DNA of 7,574 bases from Verrucomicrobiota bacterium. Lineage in GTDB: Bacteria > Verrucomicrobiota > Verrucomicrobiia > Verrucomicrobiales > Verrucomicrobiaceae. A model generated the notes under the pieces. That model had not been told where the DNA came from, searched no databases, and worked only from the letters and a program-made list of their open reading frames with translations. Location: the NCBI GenBank assembly GCA_009885275.1, contig VFKY01000362.1, positions 1-7,574 on the forward strand. The letters run 5' to 3'. The position numbers were made by a program, and so were the translations under genes. Shown here piece by piece: positions 1 to 6,031 of the stretch (positions within the stretch are counted from its first letter, which is position 1; every line of letters starts with the position of its first letter).

Positions 1-448
1 CGATGGGTAGAAAAGCCCAGTGTTTTTTTCCTGCCTCCATATCAACCCCTACCTTGGCGACAGATGTTCCTTCCCGCGGATCAGGCGCACCCATTTTCAC
101 CCATTGTTCCAGTGCTGCTATTTGTTCCTGAGTGAGTGGATGCTTGGGCGGCATTTGAAGGTCTTTGTCGATGCGTCGCACCGCTTTGATCAGCAGGCTA
201 TTCTCCGGATCACCCGGCATGATCGCGGCTCCATGGTCGCCGCCTTTTTGCCACCCGGCTCTGGAATCCAAACGTAAGCCATTTTCCTGTTTCTTTTCGC
301 CATGACACTTCTGGCAATTTTCGATGAAGAGCGGTCGAATCTTGGTTTCAAAGAAGACGGTATCGTCCGCTGCTAAAGCAGGAATAGAAAACATGAGTCC
401 AAAAATACCTACTAGCAGAAGGTCATAGAGAGAGGTGAGTTTATTCAT
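1..448 (-). CDS. PSCyt1-type cytochrome c protein, second copy (5' part only, runs off the window)
   Basis: Only the first 149 codons are inside the window; the frame is open to the left edge. Residues 1-27 form a Sec signal peptide (hydrophobic core LLLVGIFGLMF, cleavage likely after ALA). A PSCyt1 (planctomycete cytochrome c) domain follows, with heme motif C45-Q-K-C48-H49 and a likely axial methionine M99 in LQMPPKHPL, ending near the conserved KHWAF. From residue 32 on it matches the complete protein at 5093-1875 at about 100 of 118 positions (hand alignment), so the missing part probably holds DUF1549 and DUF1553. The signal peptide is not related to that of the paralogue. The start is supported by AAGGGG (456-461) seven bases upstream, the clearest Shine-Dalgarno in the window. 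It begins 22 bases after the DUF1501 stop and is likely the fourth gene of the operon. Whether it is intact cannot be seen. Confidence 0.9.
   Translation of the reverse strand, partial: MNKLTSLYDLLLVGIFGLMFSIPALAADDTVFFETKIRPLFIENCQKCHGEKKQENGLRLDSRAGWQKGGDHGAAIMPGDPENSLLIKAVRRIDKDLQMPPKHPLTQEQIAALEQWVKMGAPDPREGTSVAKVGVDMEAGKKHWAFLPI
2..355 (-). repeat. Diverged direct repeat, copy A (paralogous PSCyt1 coding segment)
   Basis: Codons 32-149 of the partial cytochrome gene align without gaps to codons 32-149 of the complete one at 4647-5000. Over the 250 bases 111-360 versus 4756-5005 I count 47 mismatches, about 81 % identity, while the protein is about 85 % identical. Many differences are at third positions, so this is an older gene duplication under purifying selection, not a recent repeat. 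Confidence 0.85.
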
Positions 449-455
449 GGTGTTG

Positions 456-461
456 CCCCTT
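456..461 (-). promoter_or_regulatory. Shine-Dalgarno site of the second PSCyt1 gene
   Basis: On the minus strand AAGGGG lies seven bases before the ATG at 448. The other genes in the window start without an obvious purine-rich site, so this one stands out and fixes the start of the partial gene. It sits in the 22-base gap after the DUF1501 stop codon. Confidence 0.6.
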
Positions 462-470
462 GTTTCATAT

Positions 471-1865
471 TCACGCGAGAATGTTTTTTAGGATTTCTCC
501 ATGAACGTCAGTGAGACGGAAATCACGACCTGCATAACGGTAGGTCAGTTGCTCATGATCGAGCCCCATCAGATGTAGAATGGTTGCATGGAGGTCATGC
601 ACGCTTGTTGGATTTTCTTGTGCGGCGAAACCGAACTCGTCAGTGCTGCCGTACACGGTTCCACCTTTGATACCGCCACCTGCCATCCATGTGCTAAAGC
701 CATAGTGATTGTGGTCGCGGCCCAACGTAGCCGCGTTGCCACTCATTTCGACGGTGGGCGTGCGCCCAAATTCTCCACCCCAGATGACAAGTGTGTCTTC
801 CAACATCCCGCGTTGCTTGAGATCGCTAAGTAGCGCGGCGATAGGTTGGTCGATCTCGGCTGCGAGTTTACGATGACCCTCCTCAATTTTTGAGTGATGA
901 TCCCAGGGTTGGCCAGCTCCGTGCCAGAGTTGCACATAGCGCACACCCCGTTCCAGCAATCTTCGGGCAATAAGTGTTTGCCGACCATGCACGCCGCTTC
1001 CGTAGAGGTCTTGGATATGCTTTGGCTCGTGGGAAATATCAAAGGCATCGGATGCGGAAGTTTGCATACGAAATGCTAACTCGAATGATTCGATGCGGGC
1101 ATCGAGTCGTGGATCAATGCGTCCACGTTGATGCTCAATATTTATCTGCCGTAATAGATCGAGTTGTCGTCTTTGTGTATTCGCATTTGCATGGGGGCTG
1201 TGGATGTTTTCGATGAGTTTGTTCACTGCGGTGTGCTGTGAATCGACGTAAGTTCCTTGCATTGCGCCTGGCAAAAATGCGGATTGCCAGTTCTCTGCGC
1301 CTTTTATCGGGAAACCACCGGGACACATCGATACAAAACCAGGAAGGTTTTCATTTTCACTGCCGAGGCCGTACATGAGCCATGATCCAAGGCTTGGACG
1401 CGTCTGCACTGAGTCGCCGCAGTTCATCAGCATGAGTGATGGTTCATGGTTGGGAACCTGTGCATACATGGAGCGAATCACCGCGATGTCGTCGATGTGT
1501 TGTGCGGTCTTGGCGAACAGTTCGCTCACTTCAATACCACTTTGTCCATAGCGTTGGAATTTGAATGGTGAGGGGAATGCTGTGCCGGTTTTTCTTTCGG
1601 TGATGAGAGTTTGTGGTAGCGATTTACTTGCGTATTTCAGCAATGCGGGCTTTGGATCAAACGTGTCCACATGCGATGGTCCGCCATTGAGGAAGAAGTG
1701 TATTACTCGTTTTGCCTTGGGGGTGAAATGCGTGTGAGGTGTTGCTGATGATGCATAAAGTCCCGATTTCTCTGACAACAATCCAGCCAAGCCCAACATG
1801 CCGAAGCCAATGCCTGAGCGCTTAAGAAAGTTACGTCGCGAGAGAATTGATGATGGGTATTTCAT
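471..1865 (-). CDS. DUF1501 family protein, Tat-exported
   Basis: A complete DUF1501 (PF07394) protein of 464 residues, a normal length for the family. The N terminus has a twin-arginine signal, S9-R-R-N-F-L-K15, followed by a hydrophobic stretch (about 18-30), so it is probably exported folded through Tat. Conserved blocks are visible in order: FFLNGGPSHVDTFDPKP (57-73), WDHH (321-324), WGGEFGRTP (362-370), GRDHNHYGFS (382-391) and HDLHATILHLMG (423-434). The Asp/His-rich blocks match the metal-site layout of the alkaline phosphatase/sulfatase-like superfamily to which DUF1501 is assigned; no enzymatic activity can be inferred safely. It starts nine bases after the stop of the large cytochrome gene, the usual partner of this family, so the two are almost certainly co-transcribed. 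No Shine-Dalgarno is seen, and coupling to the upstream gene's translation is likely. Confidence 0.95.
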   Translation of the reverse strand: MKYPSSILSRRNFLKRSGIGFGMLGLAGLLSEKSGLYASSATPHTHFTPKAKRVIHFFLNGGPSHVDTFDPKPALLKYASKSLPQTLITERKTGTAFPSPFKFQRYGQSGIEVSELFAKTAQHIDDIAVIRSMYAQVPNHEPSLMLMNCGDSVQTRPSLGSWLMYGLGSENENLPGFVSMCPGGFPIKGAENWQSAFLPGAMQGTYVDSQHTAVNKLIENIHSPHANANTQRRQLDLLRQINIEHQRGRIDPRLDARIESFELAFRMQTSASDAFDISHEPKHIQDLYGSGVHGRQTLIARRLLERGVRYVQLWHGAGQPWDHHSKIEEGHRKLAAEIDQPIAALLSDLKQRGMLEDTLVIWGGEFGRTPTVEMSGNAATLGRDHNHYGFSTWMAGGGIKGGTVYGSTDEFGFAAQENPTSVHDLHATILHLMGLDHEQLTYRYAGRDFRLTDVHGEILKNILA

Positions 1866-1874
1866 AGTGTTCGT

Positions 1875-4800
1875 TTAATCGACAAACATGAATTCATTTG
1901 AGAGCATGAGCACCTGTGCGAGTTGTTCCCAAGGCGGAAGTAGCGTGATGGTGTCAGCGTCGAAATCCTTATTAGCAAACCATGCCTGGTCAGCAATGTC
2001 ACCACCAGAGCCTGCACCGCCGCTGAGTTTGATCATGGGTGACCAGAGGAATTGATCGCTATTCAGGCCATCACGAATGTCCACAATGAAGTCGAGCGTG
2101 TCGCTTTTGTTCATGGCGATGGTTTCTAGATTGATCTGTTCGGTGGACTGATGCAACGAGGTGGAGCGGAGCAGGCCACGTTTGTTATGACTGACGAACG
2201 CACGAATGCCGTCGCCGGGTTCAGGTTCGTGGATGAGTGATGAGGTGAGTGTGTAGTTGCCGTCTTGTGGTGCGATCCAGCGGCGGACGACGGCGTGTTG
2301 ACGATCATTACCAGGGTGGCCACCTGTAGCGGTGATCTGTACCCATCCTAGTTTCTCATCGGGCCAGTTATCTCCTCCTTGCCAGGCGGAACCATTGAAG
2401 TGAGGAAGGCTTGTGAAGCTCTTTATGCGTCCTGTGGCTTCATCCCATTCACCGTAGCCATATTGCCAAGCGTTGGGTTGTTTCGTTTGAGCCAGCGGAG
2501 CGCTATCGAGTTGGACGAAGTTGAGCGCGGATTCCATTTCATGCTCTGTAGGGGTACGTTGATACAGTAATGAGTAGAGATGAGAGATTTTTGATGCCGC
2601 ATCGCTACCTTTGAGACGTTGAGTGATGGCGCTGGCGCGAGAGGCGATGAAAGGGTGATTTAAACTGAATAAGGCCTGCTGGGGCACAGTGGTTTCATTG
2701 CGTTGTGGTATGGAGAGATCTGGATTAGCAAAATCGAATGTGCGCAATACGGTCGGTAGATTTTCACGATCGACGAGAGTGTAGAGTGTTCGGCGCGTGT
2801 TTTGTTTCGCGAACAAACTCTCTGGTCTGCCACCCATGATAAGATTGAGTTCACCCGAGGCGGCGAGCCATGCATCACGCGCTTCTTCGAAGCTGAGTCG
2901 ATGAGGATTCATCCGCCAGAGCAGGCGATTCTCGGGATCGAGTTGATGCACCTTTGTCAATTCAATCGCGTCAGAAGGACTGCCGGAGCGTTGTTGATAG
3001 GTTTGAGATAACATGATGAGTCGGTGCATTTCCTTGATGCTCCAGCCAGACAAAGTGAAGTGCTGGGCGAGCCAATCGAGCAACTCTGGGTGACTCGGTA
3101 TCTCGGCGCGTTTGCCAAAGTCACTGGGGGTGCTTACGAGTCCGTGGCCGAAGTGATGCTGCCAGACACGGTTCACCATCACGCGGGCTGTCAGTGGATT
3201 GCTTGGATTGGCTATCGCTTGTGCGAGTTCGAGTCGTCCGCTTCCGTTCACAAACGGTTGTGCGTTCTCTTCAGAAAGAACCTGTAGGAACTGACGCGGA
3301 ACTTCAGCACCTTTTGTGAGGGGGTTGCCACGTGTGAAAATGCGAGGTGTGCTCGGTTTACTGCGATCAACGAGGATCGTAGCCTGCGGCGGAGCATCAG
3401 CATTTTGCATGAGCCAGCGATCTACCTCGCCCTGAAGCTTCCATATTTCGACGACGGTGGAAGCCGTGAAAAACATTTCGGTATTTGCGATGTGCTCGTC
3501 CGGAACGTAACACGGTGAGTCTAGCGTATACAAAACACCGCGAAGTCGCTCGTCTGCGGTGTTTGGCAGAGCCTTGGCGTCAGGTTGTGATTTCAAGAGT
3601 GCACGCCATTGTTTTTCGATGTCTGCAAAAAGCGTTCCGTATCGAGCCGCGGCTTCGTGAAGATCTTTTATTACGCCTTTGCTTTTGAGGGCATGCCATT
3701 CAGCGAAGATCGGGTCTGTGCTCTTTTCATCTTCACTAAGATAGCTTTTCCAACGTCGTACGAAGACAGGATTGATATCATTTAAATCAAGGAGTTGTCC
3801 AAATGCCTCTTCCGGATATTTCTCAAGTTCAAGCTGGGCGATGAGGTGTTCTTTTACAGTGGCCCGTACTCGAGCGGATTGCTCTTCTCGACGAGTGGCC
3901 ATCGTTTCACGCAGTTTTTGTTCGCGCACATTCCATTCCTTTTCATACACCGTTCCTTTGGCTAAACCGCAAGGCACAACTTTTTCAGCGCTGCTTTGGA
4001 AGACACCATAGAGGGCGTAATAGTCGCGAGTCGGGATGGGATCATACTTGTGATCATGACAGCGTGCGCAGGCAGTCGTGAGTCCTAATAGACCGCGTGT
4101 TACAACGTCGATACGGTCATCGATAATATCGTGAGTCACACCGAGGAATCGACGTCCCAGCGTAAGAAACCCCATGGCGGCGAGATGGGGGGAACCTGCT
4201 GGCTCAATCTGATCCGCGGCTACTTGAAGTTGCACGAATCGGTCATAAGGCATGTCATCATTCAAGGCTTTCACCACCCAGTCGCGATAGGACGTGGCGT
4301 GAATCCACATCTTCTCTTCTCGAGCATAGACGTAGCCTTTGGTATCGGAGTAACGAGCCACATCCAACCAGTGTCGTGCCCAGTGTTCTCCGTAGTGTGG
4401 ACTTGCCAGCAGTCGCTCGATCAAGCGCGCATAGGCATCCGGCGCTAGGTCGCTGACGAACGCTTCGACCTCGGCGGGCGTTGGGGATAGTCCTGTCAGG
4501 TCGAATGTCGCACGGCGAATCAAGGTGAGTCGGTCTGCTGCGGGACTTGGTTGCAGTCCCGCACGTTGAAGTTTTTCGAGGATGAAGCAATCGACAGCGG
4601 AATGACTCCAAGTATTGATGGCTAGCGTGGGTGGTTGTGGATGTCCTATGGGTTGAAAAGCCCAGTGTTTCCTGCCTTCCGTCATGTCGATCCCTTTTTT
4701 GGCTGCTGATGTTCCCTGCCGCGGATCAGGGGCACCCATTTTCACCCATTCTTCTAGGGCTGCTATTTCTTCATCCTTGAGTGGATGTTTGGGTGGCATT

Positions 4801-5093
4801 TGCAAATTTTTATCAATGCGGCGCACCGCTTTGATCATCAGACTGTTTTCAGGATCACCCGGTTTGATGGCCGCGCCATGATCGCCACCATTTTGCCAGC
4901 CCGCTTTTGAATCCAAGCGTAAACCGTTCTCTTGTTTTTTATCGCCGTGACACTTCTGGCAATTTTCGATAAAGAGAGGGCGAATCTTGGTTTCAAAGAA
5001 TGTCGTTCCATCCACTGCTGGCGCAGCGTGTGCCATCGCGCTCCAGTAAAGCGCAACTCCAGCTATTTTGAGTGATGGGAGGACCTTCGTCAT
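1875..5093 (-). CDS. PSCyt1-DUF1549-DUF1553 protein (planctomycete-type cytochrome c), complete
   Basis: A complete 1072-residue exported protein. Residues 1-24 look like a Sec signal peptide (cleavage near AHA-AP). PSCyt1 (PF07635) spans about 35-125 with heme motif C45-Q-K-C48-H49 and candidate axial M99. DUF1549/PSCyt2 (PF07583) spans about 163-370 and includes HWLDVARYSDTKGY and a second CxxCH, C342-A-R-C345-H346, in the family signature CARCHDHKYDPI. A charged, probably helical linker follows (about 385-500). DUF1553/PSD1 (PF07587) starts near 616 (GRLELAQAIANPSNPLTARV, NRVWQHHFGHGLV) and ends with the classic terminus WEQLAQVLMLSNEFMFVD. About 875-1027 is a glycine- and tryptophan-rich module inserted before that terminus. 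Two hemes and export suggest a periplasmic redox protein; its reaction and partners are unknown. It lies 23 bases after the regulator gene and 9 before DUF1501. No Shine-Dalgarno is visible. Confidence 0.95.
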   Translation of the reverse strand: MTKVLPSLKIAGVALYWSAMAHAAPAVDGTTFFETKIRPLFIENCQKCHGDKKQENGLRLDSKAGWQNGGDHGAAIKPGDPENSLMIKAVRRIDKNLQMPPKHPLKDEEIAALEEWVKMGAPDPRQGTSAAKKGIDMTEGRKHWAFQPIGHPQPPTLAINTWSHSAVDCFILEKLQRAGLQPSPAADRLTLIRRATFDLTGLSPTPAEVEAFVSDLAPDAYARLIERLLASPHYGEHWARHWLDVARYSDTKGYVYAREEKMWIHATSYRDWVVKALNDDMPYDRFVQLQVAADQIEPAGSPHLAAMGFLTLGRRFLGVTHDIIDDRIDVVTRGLLGLTTACARCHDHKYDPIPTRDYYALYGVFQSSAEKVVPCGLAKGTVYEKEWNVREQKLRETMATRREEQSARVRATVKEHLIAQLELEKYPEEAFGQLLDLNDINPVFVRRWKSYLSEDEKSTDPIFAEWHALKSKGVIKDLHEAAARYGTLFADIEKQWRALLKSQPDAKALPNTADERLRGVLYTLDSPCYVPDEHIANTEMFFTASTVVEIWKLQGEVDRWLMQNADAPPQATILVDRSKPSTPRIFTRGNPLTKGAEVPRQFLQVLSEENAQPFVNGSGRLELAQAIANPSNPLTARVMVNRVWQHHFGHGLVSTPSDFGKRAEIPSHPELLDWLAQHFTLSGWSIKEMHRLIMLSQTYQQRSGSPSDAIELTKVHQLDPENRLLWRMNPHRLSFEEARDAWLAASGELNLIMGGRPESLFAKQNTRRTLYTLVDRENLPTVLRTFDFANPDLSIPQRNETTVPQQALFSLNHPFIASRASAITQRLKGSDAASKISHLYSLLYQRTPTEHEMESALNFVQLDSAPLAQTKQPNAWQYGYGEWDEATGRIKSFTSLPHFNGSAWQGGDNWPDEKLGWVQITATGGHPGNDRQHAVVRRWIAPQDGNYTLTSSLIHEPEPGDGIRAFVSHNKRGLLRSTSLHQSTEQINLETIAMNKSDTLDFIVDIRDGLNSDQFLWSPMIKLSGGAGSGGDIADQAWFANKDFDADTITLLPPWEQLAQVLMLSNEFMFVD
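2000..2471 (-). other. Predicted beta-sandwich insert in the DUF1553 region (codons about 875-1031)
   Basis: This part of the large cytochrome gene encodes a stretch starting WQYGYGEWDEATGR and continuing through FNGSAWQGG, GHPGNDRQHAVVRRW, APQDGNYTL, EPGDGIRAFV and FLWSPMIKLSGG. It is rich in Gly, Trp and alternating hydrophobic residues, which suggests a jelly-roll fold like carbohydrate-binding modules. It separates the helical part of DUF1553 from its last 30 or so residues (WEQLAQVLMLSNEFMFVD). I recall similar inserts in some other PSCyt1-DUF1553 proteins of this bacterial group, so it is likely a recurring subfamily feature. Domain edges are approximate and the ligand is unknown. Confidence 0.55.
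4647..5000 (-). repeat. Diverged direct repeat, copy B (paralogous PSCyt1 coding segment)
   Basis: This is the partner of the segment at 2-355, in the same orientation. It encodes the mature N terminus of the complete cytochrome protein, including the CxxCH heme motif. Similarity stops at the signal peptide in both genes. Confidence 0.85.
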
Positions 5094-5116
5094 TTAGGGC
5101 AAATTTGATAAGCGTT

Positions 5117-5809
5117 TCATTCGGGCAACCATTCCCGCCAGGTGGCCATTTCCATCTTCATGGCGGCCTCAGCTTTTTGTTCACTGCCACTGCACAAATC
5201 GGCCAGAAGACGCTGATGCCCCGGAACGGTGAGGTTGATCGATGATAAATGTCTTTGGGCTTGTTCTCGATGTGACTTCGCCAGCCAGACTTCTATTTGT
5301 GATCGAATAGTTCTCCAGCACGCAGTCAAAGGGCGATTCCTTGCCGCTTGAATGATCCGCGCGTGAAAAGCCACGTCGAGCAGACTTAATTCGGTCAAAT
5401 CATTCGCGCACTCCTGTTCGCGAATCATAAGTTCAAGTTCTTTGATATCTTCTTTGGTTATTTGCTGCACCACCAAGCGTGCGGCCATCAATTCAAGAGT
5501 GGAGCGCATCGCAAACAGAGGTTCGAAATCTTCCTCTGAAAAATCTCTTACGCGACTCCGGCCGCGATGATCAAACTCAATCAAGCCCTCCTGCTCAAGC
5601 TCTATGAGAGCCTCACGAATAGGCACGCGACTGACGCCGAGTTGTGCTGCTAGGCCGTCCTCAGGTAATGGGGAACCAGCGGGGAGCTCGCCTGCGACAA
5701 TGGCTCGCCTGAGTCTTGAAGTGGCATCTTCGGCCAAGCTCCGACGCGAAAGCGGGGAAAGATGTAGTTTAGGGCTTTTGGTAGGTGCAGTGATGGTCAT
5801 GGAGTGCAT
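5117..5809 (-). CDS. GntR family transcriptional regulator, FadR subfamily with FCD domain
   Basis: A 230-residue regulator of normal length. A GntR winged helix-turn-helix lies at about 24-90, with the typical LPAGSPLPEDGLAAQLGVSRVPIREALIELEQEGLIE pattern. An all-helical FCD ligand-binding domain (PF07729) spans about 95-225. FCD proteins often bind a metal through Asp and three His residues to hold small carboxylate ligands. Here D145, H149 and H198 are present, but the position expected for the last His appears to be E220 (AAMKMEMATW). It is the first gene of the minus-strand operon, 23 bases before the cytochrome gene, so it likely regulates that operon and itself. The start at 5809 is uncertain, because M4 (5800) is also possible and neither has a Shine-Dalgarno. 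A perfect palindrome just upstream is a good operator candidate. The ligand is not predictable; members of this family sense sugar acids, organic acids or fatty acyl-CoA. Confidence 0.95.
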   Translation of the reverse strand: MHSMTITAPTKSPKLHLSPLSRRSLAEDATSRLRRAIVAGELPAGSPLPEDGLAAQLGVSRVPIREALIELEQEGLIEFDHRGRSRVRDFSEEDFEPLFAMRSTLELMAARLVVQQITKEDIKELELMIREQECANDLTELSLLDVAFHARIIQAARNRPLTACWRTIRSQIEVWLAKSHREQAQRHLSSINLTVPGHQRLLADLCSGSEQKAEAAMKMEMATWREWLPE

Positions 5810-5817
5810 TTATGTGT

Positions 5818-5829
5818 ACTGTATACAGT
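5818..5829. promoter_or_regulatory. Putative GntR/FadR-type operator, perfect palindrome
   Basis: ACTGTATACAGT is a perfect 12-base inverted repeat, 8 bases from the regulator's start codon. Many FCD-type GntR regulators recognise short palindromes with a GTnnAC or TGTATACA-like core, so both sequence and place fit an autoregulatory operator. It may also affect the divergent gene, since it lies in the -35/spacer area of a plus-strand promoter candidate. Binding is inferred. Confidence 0.65.
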
Positions 5830-5838
5830 GTTCAATGT

Positions 5839-5845
5839 TATAATA
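5839..5845. promoter_or_regulatory. Overlapping -10-like elements on both strands (possible divergent promoter)
   Basis: The plus strand reads TATAAT at 5839-5844, a perfect -10 hexamer. The minus strand reads TATTAT across 5845-5840. No good -35 is found for either at 16-19 bases (best on plus: TGTACT at 5815-5820, 3 of 6 matches). If used, the plus promoter would give a leader of about 180 bases before 6032. The minus promoter would place the palindrome at 5818-5829 just after the transcription start. Confidence 0.35.
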
Positions 5846-6031
5846 CACCTCTGATTTGAAGTTCTTTCATTTTTTCTTGAATCCTTCTACTAGTAATAAG
5901 CAGGTAGATATTCTGGATGGATCAGGGGCATTTGTATAACTTGCGAAAGAGCACTGCCTTACGCTTCGTTGCATCATGTCTCCCCTGTAATTTTTTACTT
6001 GTCAGTCTCTCATATCAAATAACGATTACTT

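Larger units (their letters stand above)
5810..6031. other. Divergent intergenic region
   Basis: These 222 bases between the regulator and the beta-propeller gene are AT-rich compared with the genes. They hold the palindrome at 5818-5829 and the -10-like elements at 5839-5845. I see no convincing small gene, structured RNA or terminator in the rest (5850-6031), and no Shine-Dalgarno before 6032. A short open frame from 5917 overlaps the next gene's start and is not supported. Confidence 0.6.

Noticed and set aside
20..277. Plus-strand open frame of 85 codons
   Set aside because: It is antisense to the conserved PSCyt1 heme domain, which is supported by a paralogue and a Shine-Dalgarno.
4131..4611. 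Overlapping open frames of 105 (plus) and 117 (minus) codons
   Set aside because: Both lie within the DUF1549 coding region of the large cytochrome gene in other frames, and their composition does not resemble a protein family I know.
5836..5847. TGTTATAATACA as a second regulator site
   Set aside because: It is only partly symmetrical (TGT and ACA ends with a mismatched centre) and is better explained as -10 sequence.
5931..5942. Possible second operator, TTTGTATAACTT
   Set aside because: It matches the palindrome at 5818-5829 at only 7 of 12 positions and is not symmetrical.
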